Positions 33,450 to 50,648 are shown, counted from the stretch's first letter. The stretch: 64,000 nucleotides of DNA from Tillandsia leiboldiana (GCA_029204045.2 CM055072.1:7504854-7568853); one strand, 5' to 3'. Notes: generated by a model from the sequence alone, not told the origin. Made by a program: numbers and translations.

Positions 33450-36400
33450 CACCTTATCGTCAAATGAGTCATCGTCAAGTGATGAAGAAGATAACGCAAC
33501 GGCGTTCCACGCGTCCACATCTTCACCCTTCATGTGCTTAATGGCTAGTACATCCGAGTCATTGTCCAACTCCACTGTTGAAAAAATTGCAACGGACGAT
33601 AAATCGGATAATTCAGAAGGTGAAGACTTTACTCTTGCCTACCATAAGCTTTTGAGGGATTCAAAGAAACTGGCAAAGCAAAATAAGAGGTTGAGAGGGA
33701 GATTGCAGGATCTCGAAGAAGAAGCAAAAAGGACATCTTCTCTCTCAAACGCTCTTGAAGTGGAAAGGGATAATCTGATTAAAATAAATGTTTCCCTTCA
33801 AGAGTCCAATGAGCAATTCGAGAAGAATTATGTAGATATGGTGAACAAAGCGAATTATTTCTTGAAGCTCAACGGCGAGGCTCGACAGGAAAAATTGGAA
33901 ATGACAGAGACCATTCTCCAACTCAAGGATGACTTACAGCGATTTTCATCAGGAAGGAGTAAGTTGGATAAGCTTCTTGGTCTTGGTCAATCAAACAAAT
34001 TCGGCCTCGGATACAATCGAACTGAAGACATTTTTAGTTCGGTTGGGACAGTCTTTGTGCCCCAGTCGGTATCTCCTCCTCCGACACTGGAATTGATGAC
34101 AAACAACGACAACAAACCTACTTCCCCCTCTTCGGAATCGTCAAGCACCAAGGTATGTTTTCGTTGTGGTATGGCAGGGCACATAAGGAGAAATTGCAAG
34201 ATGGGAGCCAAATGCTCAACTCAAGCACTTCTTGCAACGACTACCAAAAGGGTGATTCCTCGGAAATCAAATGCAAATTATTCGAAGGAAAAGAGCCTCG
34301 GTAGTTCATCAAACAAGACGACGACGTCAAGGAAAAGCGATAGATCAAACAAGACGCTTTCACCAAAGGTATCAACTTCACAATCATTTCCGACGTACAC
34401 CAAAACTCGAAAGGTTTGGGTACGCAAAGGTGAAATCTTCCCTTGTCTTGTTACAAATATTTCCTTGCATGCATATGATAATTCGTCTTGGTATCTGGAT
34501 AGCGGTTGTTCCCGTCACATGATCGGTGACAAAAACTGCTTTCAAAATTTAGAGAAAATCTCCGGAGGACTTGTAGTTTTCGGAGACGGTCAGTCTTCCA
34601 AAATTGTTGGAAAAGGAACAGTAGCTATTCCAGATGGCCCGATTCTGAATAATGTGTTATTTGTCGATGGCCTTAAGACTAACCTCATAAGTATCAGTCA
34701 ACTTTGTGACAATGGTTTTTCAGTTAATTTTTCATCTGTTGAATGCATTGTAACTGATAAGGACCATGTTTTCTTTTTAAAGGGGGTTAGATCTGAAAAC
34801 AATTGTTATGTTGTTCCCAATAAAATTTTTGAAAATTGTAACTTAGCCTCTTTGAATAATGAAACACTTTGGCATGAAAGGCTAGGTCACATAAACTTTA
34901 AGGAACTTGCTACAATTTTAAACAAAGACGTGGTCAAGGGGGTTCCAAAACTTTCACTTAAACAAAACATTGTGTGTGGTGGTTGTCAAAAGGGAAAACA
35001 ATCCAGGACTGCACACAAGAACTTGAACCACGTTGGTACTAATCGGCCCTTAGAATTATTGCATATGGATCTTATGGGGCCGACACGTCAACCATCCTTG
35101 GGAGGTAAATGGTATATTTTCTTATTGGTTGATGATTTCTCTAGATACTTATGGGTAGCATTTTTAAAAGAGAAAGCTAATACTTTTGATTCTTTTCACG
35201 AGATTTGCCTTCGTATTATGATTGAAAAGAATGAAAAGATCATTCGTGTTAGAAGTGATAGAGGTGGAGAATTCATAAATTCTAAATTCATTGATTTTTG
35301 CACTTCCAATGGCATTAAACATGAATTCTCAGCACCCTATACACCTCAACAGAATGGTGTAGTCGAGCGCAAAAACAGGGTTGTACAAGAGATGGCACGT
35401 GTTATGCTTCATAGCCGGAATTTACCGTTATATTTTTGGGCTGAAGCGGTGAACACTGCAATCTATGTTATTAATCGAGTTTATTTGCGCCCGAGAACTC
35501 TAAATACACCATATGAACTATGGTTTTGTAGAAAACCAAGCATCAAATATTTTCGTATCTTTGGGAGTCGGTGTTACATTTTACGTGACCGCGAAAATCT
35601 TGAAAAATTTGACTCTCGAAGTGACGAAGGGATTTTCATGGGTTATTCTATAAATAGTAGAGCATATCGGGTATTTAACTTAGAATCTAAAACGATTGTA
35701 GAATCCATAAATGTTAAAGTAGACGAAGCTTTCCACTTTGCATTTGATAAATCTACCCTTGATATCTCTCTTGATGATGATACTCCTGTAAATGCATCTT
35801 CTCATGATAATACTTCCAATATTAATGATGCATCTAATGGTTCTTCAAGTTTATCTGATGTGCAGGAATCATCTCATGTACCTCCGAGTACTCCATTACC
35901 TCAAACGTTAGGTATCTCCAAGGATCATCCTGAATCAAACATTATTGGAGACCCACAAGAAGGAGTCAGAACTCGGAGGCAGTTGGTTTGTGGATTCGCT
36001 TGTTACGTTTCCATGATCGAACCAAAGAACGTCGATGAAGCTCTTCAGGATGACTACTGGATTGAAGCAATGCAGGAAGAGCTCCATCAGTTTGAACGAA
36101 ACAAAGTCTGGGAATTAACGACGCCTCCGAAGCAACACAATGTGATCGGTACTAAATGGATTTTCAAGAACAAGAAAAATGAGGATGGTACCATCATCAG
36201 GAACAAAGCACGTTTAGTTGCTCAAGGCTACTCTCAAATAGAAGGTATAGACTTTGATGAAACGTTCGCCCCTGTAGCTAGACTCGAGTCCATTCGTATC
36301 TTATTCGCTATTGCTTGTCACTTTAAAATAAAACTCTTTCAAATGGACGTTAAGAGCGCATTTTTAAATGGGTTTTTAAATGAGGAAGTTTATGTGGCTC

Positions 36401-37139
36401 AACCGAAAGGTTTTGTAGACTGTAAACTACCTAACCATATTTTTCATTTGAAAAAGGCTCTTTACGGTTTAAAACAAGCACCGCGAGCGTGGTACGAAAG
36501 GTTGACAAAGCACCTTTTGGAGAAGGGCTATACTCGAGGGGGAGCAGATCGGACTCTCTTTGTGAAGCATTATCAGGATAACTTCATTGTTGCACAAATC
36601 TATGTCGATGACATTGTATTTGGAGCAACAAAGGATAATGATGCTTCTAAATTCGCAGAAACCATGGAAAGCGAATTTGAGATGTCTATGATGGGCGAAC
36701 TGACATACTTTCTTGGATTGCAAGTGAAACAAAATGGTGAAGGGATCCATCTGTGTCAATCCAAGTATGCAAAGGAGTTGGTAAAGAAATTCGGATTAGA
36801 AGATTCTAAAGATTTTCCTACTCCTATGGGAACTAGCAATAAGGGATTAGGAAGTGAATCTCTTAGTGATAGTGTAGACGAGAAACTCTATCGAAGTATG
36901 ACTGGAAGTCTACTCTACCTCACAGCTAGTCGCCCGGACATATCCTTTAGTGTTGGGATCTGCGCGAGATATCAGTCAGCACCAAAGGAGGATCACCTGA
37001 AAGCGGTGAAACGGATCATCCGGTAAGTCAAAGGAACTGTAAACTTCGGAATTTGGTATCCTATGGGAACAAGTCTTGACATTATAGGATATTCAGATGC
37101 CAATTGGGCAGGATAAGTGGATGATCGGAAAAGTACGAG
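33427..37139 (+). pseudogene. pol: Copia pol polyprotein, interrupted in RNase H
   Basis: Open for 1199 residues from 33427 to the stop at 37024-37026. Residues ~72-178 form a coiled coil rich in E/K/L; a second knuckle CFRCGMAGHIRRNC is at ~243; the protease has WYLDSGCSRHM at ~353; integrase has the HHCC motif (WHERLGHINF, CGGCQKGKQSR, ~480-530), then the D,D,E core with HMDLMGP, RSDRGGEF and NGVVERKNR (~545-655); RT runs from ~878 (WIEAMQEELHQFERNKVW) with FQMDVKSAFLNG and YVDDIVFG (~1058). RNase H begins but has TAA at 37024 (in the usual RYLKGT position) and TAA at 37114 (in WAG-VDDRKS), then C1 splits it at 37140. No function as written. Confidence 0.9.
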
Positions 37140-40100
37140 TGTCACGCCCCGGGGGTTTGTTTTAGCGGAAACGATTCATAAAGGTCGAATATTTGACGTG
37201 TAAATTTTTTTTTTTTTTTTTTTTTTTTAAAAGAGAACCCCTCCTCCCCGGCACGTGCCCAGACCCGCCACACACACAGGATCACTCTGCAAACGGACAG
37301 AGTCTCCCCTGTATGTGCACGGCGTAGCGTTCAGTACATGTTCCAACATACACAACCAATCAATCACAACAATCATTCACAACCAACCAGCATTCTAAAC
37401 TAATAAAAGAAGAACATATGGCCGATCAGTTTGGAAAGGATAAATCCATAGTTTTTGAAAGAGCGCCTACCCGGCGCTTACGTTTTTGAAGGCTAGTTTC
37501 GAAGTCAGCATAAATCCACAAGGTTCGAAAGCGGTGCCCACCCGACACCAAGTTTTGAAATCCCTTTCGCAATCCATAAATCCACAGGGTTTTGAAACCA
37601 GTGCCCACACGACACTTAGATTTTAAAAACGGTTTTCGCAATCTTTTCTTTGGCTTCTGCCTTTTTGATTTTTAAATGGCCGATAGAAATAAAAGGGAAA
37701 GTAATGCACAAGGGGCACTAAATGCAACCCGTACCGACATCCACGCCGACCCCACGAGGGTATCGCGAACCTCTCACATAACTACAATGCAATGAAAAGC
37801 GAGAATAAAAGAAGAAATACAGTCCAGGGTCCCCAGCGACCCAGCTGCTCCTGTCCCGTCCTCACCACCGCCTACCTCTCCCCCCGTCCGAACCCTGTCA
37901 CGAAGTGGGGTGTCAGTGACGCAAAAATAGTAGAGCAGGAGAATATAGTAAAACAAACCGTGAAGACCACCGGAGCAACCGCCCTCCCAAGGAGGAAAAG
38001 CAACCTGTACACCTGCATCCTGTAATACCCGGACACGTCGGACAGCTAAACCGACGGCCCATACCGTACCTGCAGAAACCCGACCACGCCGGACAACTAA
38101 ACCGACGGGTCGCACCGCTCGCACCTCGGCGCCTCAACCCCACCACTAATAAGGGGCCCCACTACGTCACCTCGTGGGTATACACGGGTCATAGACCACT
38201 TTTCCGGAAAAGCGCACCCTTTGCGGTGGCCAAACCGCGGGTGCGCGTGTGGCAACCTCGAGCCAAGTAACCGTAACCACCATCATGTCAGCATCATAAT
38301 ATAAATAACAAGAGTAATGAGGTAAAGTGCATAATCGAAAGCAAGGTAATAATACGCGCACTCGAAGGTGGCCCGCTGACATATAATGGTTAAAAAGAGA
38401 ACAACCGTCGGTAACCGACGCTAAACACTATAGAGAACCCACTAACATGCATAAGCTATCGCCCATCATTATTTAACCCCAGTACACTTAAAATAGACCC
38501 CGTCCAATATGATAGAATTTAGAGGCTAGGAATAAGGTAAAAACAACCCACCTGAATGTAGGCCGATCCCGAACTCCCGCTAGACTGCCGAGAGGCTGGC
38601 GCTGAACAACTGGGCCCTGAACAAGGGCTAGAATCAGTAATAGACTCACACAAACCCATCCCGATGACACAACAGTAATGCGATGCTAATAAGGAGCAAT
38701 GTCGTCGATTTATTGAATACAAATCCGATTTCCGATTAGCGAGAGTCCACGGGACTCTAACAAAGTGTCTAGTGGTGTAAAAAAAAATACTGTCTAAAGT
38801 CAGCCTGTGTGTCTAATTTGCAATTAGGTCCGAAGTATAATTCAATTCGCATTATTATCCTATTTTATTATCCGTTTCGACTCGTTCTTGAAATCCGGGG
38901 GTCCAAAATTGACGCCGTAAGTTTCAGCGTGTTCATTACGGCGAGACCCAGGCCGTGCTTACAAGTTTGGACTGCCACGGATCCCGAGGGCAAAGTTGGC
39001 CCAACAATCACTAAGCCCAACAAGCCACTATGCTAAAACTTAATTAATACGTGACCAACACGGAGAGTTAGCCAGAGCATGGTGATCAGCATGGACCAGG
39101 TACAACGGGGCTCACCTGAGGCTTGCCGGAGGTTGGCCGGAGCAGTGGCCGGAGCAGCACCACCCACAAGGTCCCAGCTCGGGTTGGGTGTTCTTGAAGC
39201 AACACAGGTGCAGACCTGCTCCAGAGGTGAGCATCAGCTAAGGAGGTGTCCCAGAAGAGGTTTAGTGCATGCGGGGTCGAGCCCCGGCGGCCGGAGGCGG
39301 CGGCGGCTGGAGCTAAGCCCGTAGTAGTGATTTCGGGTGCAAGAATTAAGTCCATGGAACCGGGGCCCTTTTGACCCAACCTAAAACAATGGGGAGCGAG
39401 AGGAGGTCATCTAGGTCTTACCTGGATGGTTACCGGAGTCCCGAGTCGCCGGGGATCGCCGGAGCTAAACTTGAAGGCAATTCGGGTGCAACTGTGGTGG
39501 CAAGAAACCCGACGTCAAGATCCTCATGCAACACGATGGAAAGACTCTAGAGGATCATAGGAGCCTACCTGAGTGGTTTCCGGGCGACTGGAGGCGGCGG
39601 CGTGGCGCGGCGGAGGAGCTCGGGCAAGCTCGGAGGAGCTTTAATGGCGGATTCCGGCCGGCTAGGTTCTGGCCAGTGGGACTTGGACCAAAAGGTTCCA
39701 TTCGGTGCCAGGAGTCTCGGTGCAGAGGTGGCCGGCGTCGGAAGGCCGCGACGGCGCCGGACGGCCGTGATCGGCCGAAGGTGGAGAAAACCGGGTTCTA
39801 GGGCTTCTCCGCGCAGCTTAACCACTCACCCGATCATCTTGAAACTTCGCGCGTAGTGAGCAGTCACCAAGGAGAAGAGGATCAACGGCTCTGATCCGAG
39901 GTTCAATGGTTGGAAAAATCGGAAACCGAGTTCGTCGGAAAACGATAATTTCCGGTGAACCTAGCCTTTGCCGGCAACGGGGACGGCGGCGAGGGCTCGG
40001 GTTGCGTAGGGAGGATCCCCTCGACGTCAGGAAGACTTCTCAAGGATCAAAAACCCAAAAGTTTAAAGTCTTTTCCAACCTTTCTCTTCGCCGGAGTTTG

Positions 40101-41256
40101 GAAGGAGGAGGTCGTCTCACTCAGCGGCGTTCGGCGGCGACTAGGGCTGGGTCCAACGCAGCTTGGTTGCGGCATCACAGGGGAGTCCTCAGATGAGTTA
40201 TTGATCGACCAAGACACCCCCGAGCACCCTTCACTCCAAGTCACCCGCGATCAAGGTGATTCTTGATCTTCTTCTCCGGCGACGTGGTGGCGGCCGGTGC
40301 GAAGCTTCGGTTGCGTGGAGTGCGCAGAGAGAGAGAGGAGAGGGTTCTGTTGGAGTGTGCGGCTAAGGGCTGAGGGCTACGAGGGTTTTTTTTTTTGGAA
40401 AACCCTAGCTCGAGTGGCATGGTTATATAGGGTTTTGCTACAATTACAAGGTAGTCCCTCTACACTTGGTATTTTGGGTTCAGACCCCTCACCGTGGCTT
40501 TTATTCACATCTAGGTCCCTCTCCCATGAGTGGCACGCTTTCCGAGGCAACAAATATCGGGGTTCTATGCAATTTTTTGCATTTTTTCGACGCATTTCAC
40601 GCTTTTCGAGGCGATCCGGTCGTCGAAACGAAAAATGGACTGCGCCATGGCGTCCGGCTCGACGAGGCCTATCAGGTAGCGATCTCTGATTTTCGCGAAA
40701 CTGCCCGGATAAAATCTCGGTCCATAATAACTGTGTCAAAATACAGTTTTTCGCGCTTTTCGAGATTCCAGGGTCGTCAAACAGAATTTTCGACTGCGCC
40801 ACTGCGTTCAGAACATCGAAAACCGTTCGAAATGACTACCTGGACCACTATATTCGGATTCCGAAAGTGAATTAGTCAATGTTGTATTCGTCGGGTCTCG
40901 AAAACCAGGGTTACTGTTCATCTACAGTAACTCACGTAAGTGCACTGTGCACAGAGGACACTGTTACATTGGTCGCGAGATTCGTCCACTTCTTAGTTGA
41001 ATTCTGGAAGATCCGACCGTCAGATCGAAAAGTGCTGAATATGAATCTCGCTCAGTTCGACGAGACGATCCCAACGGTCAACTCGGATTTCCAAGATCAT
41101 GTCCGGATTGGAAAGTAGCCTTTTTGTCTCGTAAAACGTGCAACTCGCACACTGGCAATTGACTAGATAAATCAACATAGGTCTTTTGAATTCAAAAACC
41201 AGGTCAAAATTCACTTTTAGACTATTTATTAAAATAAAATATTTTGAGTTTTTACA
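37140..41256 (-). repeat. 3' LTR of C1 (4117 bp)
   Basis: On the plus strand it reads TGTCACGCCCCGGGGG...TTTTTACA; on the minus strand TGTAATAACTC...CCCCGGGGCGTGACA. A poly-T run lies at 37207-37229. On the minus strand CTATATAACC at about 40421-40430 is a likely TATA box. The frames around 39079-40266 are GC-rich and repeat in the second LTR; they match no protein I recognise. Confidence 0.88.
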
Positions 41257-43282
41257 TCACTTACAACTTAAAAGAAGTTTCGTCCCCGAAACTTACAACT
41301 TAAAAGAAGTTTCGTCCCCGAAACTTACAACTTAAAAAGTTTCATTCCCGGAGCTTACAGCCTGAAGTCATACTCTATGAAAATGCTCAAAAAGTTTAAT
41401 CGAGGGCTACAAGTCAGTCGCAAGGTATCTACAACTCTAAGGCTACTAATTTAGACCCAATCTGGTACTCCTCATTATAGGGCAGAGTATTTCCTCAGTT
41501 CTTTCGACCGTCCGTTGCCTGCAGCCAACGTGCTTACCAAAAGAACAGCGGAATACTAAAGTTTTGTCGCCAACAACAAGTTGGGGACGCAACTCCCACC
41601 AGAAGGTATATCACATACTTCCCACACCAATCTCAGTGCCAAACATAACCTTTATCGAGGATTACTACCGCCTCGTGGTCACAAACATCGCCATGACTAA
41701 CACTTAGGCGAGTCCACGTCGATCCACAAAACCTGTGCAAAAGGTGGGGTCAATTTGCATCCGTCCCAAAACAGGGTTACCATCGGGCCCATAGGCCAAC
41801 GAATTAAGACACGGGACACTGAAGGGTCAGCAACTTGTTCAACCTCTAAGCAAACTGTGAGGCTAGTGCAACAATAGCAGTCATCTACTGCTGTGCCATC
41901 AGCTGGACGATTACGAAGAGAACAGTGATTTAACCCTTAACCGCCGTAACTGATCCGAGCACTCTGGCCCCATTGAAACATCAAGCCCACAGCCGAAACC
42001 CTGGCCGCGGCTAACCCTGCACTAACAACGATCCCAAAAATCAGAGTGCGTACGACTAATGACCGAAACAACGAGACTCAACTGTGTGAAAACACCTGGG
42101 CTCCAAACCCCTATGCCAATACCCTGCGCTCTCTCGTGAACGCAAGTCACCCTAGGGCTCGTTCCTAACCAAATACCCAGGTATCGGATCGGAAAGGCGG
42201 AAATTGTGCATCGGAAACTGTGCAATTCACGCGCCGGCATGCAAATCGCTAAGGTTAGATCTGCTTCCTCGCCCGCAAGCACACTAGAATTTCTCGAGCG
42301 CTACATCACTCACACCTTAAAAGAAGTTTCATCCCCGAAACTTAAATACGCCAGGAATCCAATACATGGGAAAAGTGGCCAAACATGTCCGACTTGCGCT
42401 TCCCACTGGCCTTGCGCCCCTCGTGATCTGTACTGCTTCACAATCACAAACTCGCAACCCAAAACCTCCAGACTATGCCTTGGTCATGGGAGCTGGCGAC
42501 GAAACCCAGGGAGCACGGTCCTACTCCCGTCTTGGCACCCAAGGGGGTGCGACACTCTGATTAACCTCTACCGCTCGGTCCCAATCTATTGCCCTTCCAA
42601 GCACCATACACTGAGCCGAGCTGCGTACCCCAGACCACGATCACATTCCCCACTAGGAGTATTTAAGCTCTAGGTCCGCTCAACAAAAGGAAGAATCAAG
42701 CCCAACGAACAAGATTTGCTAGTCCCGGTGGTCTCTTTTCTCAACCCCAGGGGGAATCCCAAGACCCCCACAACAACACTACTACACGAGCCCAAGCAAC
42801 ACGACTACATAAACGCGACAACCGAGCTAAAACGAGAAACAAAACTTAACCCGTACTCACACACCCCACAAGTCAGTTCTAGACTCCGCTAGTATAGCAC
42901 TTAACCAACTATCTAGAAAACGGGACATATACTTTTCCCCCGCTCCCCCGATCACTCGCGTTCTACGCTTCTATGCCTTATTCAATCATTCATTCGTAGC
43001 TAAGTGTGGTATCTCCGTGGATGTCGGACACTGACTCTGCGTCCCCCGCCGATGATCTAGTACGGGCCATGTCTGTCACACATCACAAGAGTCAACTTTA
43101 GACTACCCTACTAACAACAACCATAATGAGAGAAAGGACTCAACATTTTCCCCCCCCTCGGTCACTCACGTTCTACAGTCCTATGCCCTACCCATTTCAT
43201 TCGTATGTAGGCATGTGAGGGTTGTCCACGGATGTCGGCACTAACTGTTGTGATTGAAAGAACGCTCTGATACCATTTAATC
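41257..43282 (-). other. Non-coding internal region of C1
   Basis: It aligns by eye, inverted, with 61591-63607 of C2 over its length, so it is a conserved non-coding middle. Next to the 3' LTR (41261-41350) the pre-LTR hairpin unit is present twice in full and once degenerate in tandem. A further hairpin at 42324-42343 is followed by TGTAGC-type sequence (minus strand), resembling another LTR junction. Confidence 0.8.
43264..43275 (-). other. Primer-binding site of C1
   Basis: The plus strand GCTCTGATACCA is the complement of TGGTATCAGAGC, a full Met-tRNA primer match, seven bases from the LTR. Confidence 0.9.
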
Positions 43283-45917
43283 TGTCACGCCCCGGGGGTT
43301 TGTTTTAGCGGAAACGATTCATAAAGGTCGAATATTTGACGTGTAAATTTTTTTTTTTTTTTTTTTTTTTTAAAAGAGAACCCCTCCCCCCGGCACGTGC
43401 CCAGACCCGCCACACACACAGGATCACTCTGCAAACGGACAGAGTCTCCCCTGTATGTGCACGGCGTAGCGTTCAGTACATGTTCCAACATACACAACCA
43501 ATCAATCACACACAATCATTCACAACCAACCAGCATTCTAAACTAATAAAAGAAGAACATATGGCCGATCAGTTTGGAAAGGATAAATCCATAGTTTTTG
43601 AAAGAGCGCCTACCCGGCGCTTACGTTTTTGAAGGCTAGTTTCGAAGTCAGCATAAATCCACAAGGTTCGAAAGCGGTGCCCACCCGACACCAAGTTTTG
43701 AAATCCCTTTCGCAATCCATAAATCCACAGGGTTTTGAAACCAGTGCCCACACGACACTTAGATTTTAAAAACGGTTTTCGCAATCTTTTCTTTGGCTTC
43801 TGCCTTTTTGATTTTTAAATGGCCGATAGAAATAAAAGGGAAAGTAATGCACAAGGGGCACTAAATGCAACCCGTACCGACATCCACGCCGACCCCACGA
43901 GGGTATCGCGAACCTCTCACATAACTACAATGCAATGAAAAGCGAGAATAAAAGAAGAAATACAGTCCAGGGTCCCCAGCGACCCAGCTGCTCCTGTCCC
44001 GTCCTCACCACCGCCTACCTCTCCCCCCGTCCGAACCCTGTCACGAAGTGGGGTGTCAGTGACGCAAAAAATAGTAGAGCAGGAGAATATAGTAAAACAA
44101 ACCGTGAAGACCACCGGAGCAACCGCCCTCCCAAGGAGGAAAGCAACCTGTACACCTGCATCCTGTAATACCCGGACACGTCGGACAGCTAAACCGACGG
44201 CCCATACCGTACCTGCAGAAACCCGACCACGCCGGACAACTAAACCGACGGGTCGCACCGCTCGCACCTCGGCGCCTCAACCCCACCACTAATAAGGGCC
44301 CCACTACGTCACCTCGTGGGTATACACGGGTCATAGACCACTTTTCCGGAAAAGCGCACCCTTTGCGGTGGCCAAACGCGGGTGCGCGTGTGGCAACCTC
44401 GAGCCAAGTAACCGTAACCACCATCATGTCAGCATCATAATATAAATAACAAGAGTAATGAGGTAAAGTGCATAATCGAAAGCAAGGTAATATACGCGCA
44501 CTCGAAGGTGGCCCGCTGACATATAATGGTTAAAAGAGAACAACCGTCGTAACCGACGCTAAACACTATAGAGAACCCTAACATGCATAAGCTATCGCCC
44601 ATCATTATTTAACCCCAGTACACTTAAAATAGACCCGTCCAATATGATAGAATTTAGAGGCTAGGAATAAGGTAAAAACACCCACCTGAATGTAGGCCGA
44701 TCCCGAACTCCCGCTAGACTGCCGGGAGGCTGGCGCTGAACAACTGGGCCCTGAACAAGGGCTAGAATCAGTAATAGACTCACACAAACCCATCCCGATG
44801 ACACAACAGTAATGCGATGCTAATAAGGAGCAATGTCGTCGATTTATTGAATACAAATCCGATTTCCGATTAGCGAGAGTCCACGGGACTCTAACAAAGT
44901 GTCTAGTGGTGTAAAAAAAACACTGTCTAAAGTCAGCCTGTGTGTCTAATTTGCAATTAGGTCCGAAGTATAATTCAATTCGCATTATTATCCTATTTTA
45001 TTATCCGTTTCGACTCGTTCTTGAAATCCGGGGGTCCAAATTTGACGCCGTAAGTTTCAGCGTGTTCATTACGGCGAGACCCAGGCCGTGCTTACAAGTT
45101 TGGACTGCCACGGATCCCGAGGGCAAAGTTGGCCCAACAATCACTAAGCCCAACAAGCCACTATGCTAAAACTTAATTAATACGTGACCAACACGGAGAG
45201 TTAGCCAGAGCATGGTGATCAGCATGGACCAGTACAACGGGGCTCACCTGAGGCTTGCCGGAGGTTGGCCGGAGCAGTGGCCGGAGCAGCACCACCCACA
45301 AGGTCCCAGCTCGGGTTGGGTGTTCTTGAAGCAACACAGGTGCAGACCTGCTCCAGAGGTGAGCATCAGCTAGGAGGTGTCCCAGAAGAGGTTTAGTGCA
45401 TGCGGGGTCGAGCCCGGCGGCCGGAGGCGGCGGCGGCTGGAGCTAAGCCCGTAGGTAGTGTTTCGGGTGCAAGAATTAAGTCCATGGAACCGGGGCCCTT
45501 TTGACCCAACCTAAAAACAATGGGGAGCGAGAGGAGGTCATCTAGGTCTTACCTGGATGGTTACCGGAGTCCCGAGTCGCCGGGGATCGCCGGCTAAACT
45601 TGAAGGCAATTCGGTTGCAACTGTGGTGGCAAGAAACCCGACGTCAAGATCCTCATGCAACACGATGGAAAGACTCTAGAGGATCATAGGAGCCTACCTG
45701 AGTGGTTTCCGGGCGACTGGAGGCGGCGGCGTGGCGCGGCGGAGGAGCTCGGGCAAGCTCGGAGGAGCTTTAATGGCGGATTCCGCCGGCTAGGTTCTGG
45801 CCAGTGGGACTTGGACCAAAAGGTTCCACTCGGTGCCAGGAGTCCTCGGTGCAGAGGTGGCCGGCGTGAAGGCCGCGACGGGCGCCGGACGGCCGTGATC
45901 GGCCGAAGGTGGAGAAA
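43283..45917 (-). repeat. 5' LTR of C1, cut by the gap
   Basis: It matches 37140-39790. The differences are mostly one-base losses in this copy (for example near 44290, 44378, 44535 and 44634), as expected for an unpolished contig end. About 1.5 kb of the LTR is missing. Confidence 0.85.
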
Positions 45918-46017
45918 NNNNNNNNNNNNNNNNNNNNNNNNNNNNNNNNNNNNNNNNNNNNNNNNNNNNNNNNNNNNNNNNNNNNNNNNNNNNNNNNNNN
46001 NNNNNNNNNNNNNNNNN
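45918..46017. other. Assembly gap of 100 N
   Basis: The missing DNA must include the rest of the C1 5' LTR, the copia 3' part with its LTR, and the rest of B2, unless the join is wrong. The sequence after the gap matches none of these. Confidence 0.95.
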
Positions 46018-46340
46018 GGATCACTCGTACCGTTACGCAATCTTGAGTACCGGTACAGAATGAGCAACCGAAGGGTAAGTCTATCTGGTTTGTGATGGCA
46101 CTTGGTTTGTACATTTGTTAGTACCGGAACTAAGGAATATGTACCGGTACGGAATGTTATGTACCGGAACGAAAGATTATGTACCGGTACTAATTAATGA
46201 GGACCGGTACTGAATGCCGCATCCGCATCCCATTCAAGTTCATCAAAACCCAAAATACCGGTACTCATTTCTGGTCCTCAAACCCAGAAACACCACACAC
46301 TTGGATTCCTCACTAACGGTACTCAGTATTGAGTACCTGA
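46018..46340. repeat. Cluster of GTACCGGTAC palindromes (left of the Ulp1 gene)
   Basis: Exact GTACCGGTAC copies are at 46047-46056, 46141-46150 and 46181-46190, with near copies at 46121, 46161, 46201 and 46255. They are spaced irregularly by 20-70 bases. A matching cluster lies at 50943-51024, on the other side of the gene. This resembles the subterminal repeats of a DNA transposon. Confidence 0.7.
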
Positions 46341-46860
46341 GTAAATTTATCTTCACAATTATATAAAAGAATTGTATATAGATTAAAATTTCAAAATTAA
46401 TACTTTTGAAACAATTATAATTTAATAAAATATTTATATTTAATATAAATAAAGTTATAAATGTAAAATATATGAAAAATAATTTAGTGAGGTAACTCAG
46501 CATAAAATAATCACATTTGCGGCGAATGACTACAACTCACCATAAAACACAAACCGATCATAACTAAGTACAATGAATCAATAAAATGAATCAATACAAT
46601 ATTCATAAAAATTACAACAGATTGATACAATACAATATCAAACTGAAACTGATCAAAACAGGGATACACTGAATTCATACAATATTCATCTGCTCTACAA
46701 CGAATCAATACAACTCAACATTAAACTAAAATCAAACTGATCAAAAATGGAATACAATGAATCGTATATATGACTCAATACAATATTCATCAGATATACA
46801 ACATATTACTACAACTCAACATATAAATTAAACCAAAGTATTTATTGTACATAATTATCT
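46341..46860. other. AT-rich stretch downstream of the Ulp1 gene
   Basis: The sequence is very AT-rich with repeated TACAATRAATC/ATTCAT words (46560-46800). No other gene is seen; on the minus strand it would hold the 3' UTR. Confidence 0.5.

Positions 46861-50648
<3,788 letters not shown>

Larger units (their letters stand above)
31093..37139 (+). mobile_element. Ty1/copia element (Sire/Maximus-like), 3' part cut off
   Basis: A ~1.3 kb 5' LTR (TGTTACGG...CCCAACA), a full Met-tRNA primer site, gag, then protease-integrase-RT-RNase H in copia order. The gag with FFDGTNYAYWKVRM and the long coiled-coil part between the zinc knuckles and protease fit the Sire/Maximus lineage. The element is broken in RNase H by C1 at 37140; its 3' LTR is not in the window. 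The coding part is far better preserved than that of A. Confidence 0.9.
37140..45917 (-). mobile_element. Element C1: LARD, minus strand, right end in the gap
   Basis: Two copies of one LTR (37140-41256 complete; 43283-45917 cut by the gap) flank a 2026-bp middle. On the minus strand the order is 5' LTR (right), primer site (43264-43275), non-coding middle, hairpin/polypurine region, 3' LTR (left). It lies inside the copia RNase H; the left flank ACGAG (37135-37139) should be repeated at its right end, which is not seen. The same family occurs as C2 at 57772. No protein-like frames. Confidence 0.88.

Noticed and set aside
39079..40266. Host gene in the C1 LTR (glycine/arginine-rich frames)
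   Set aside because: The same frames recur in the second LTR and shift with indels; there are no domains and they lie inside an LTR.
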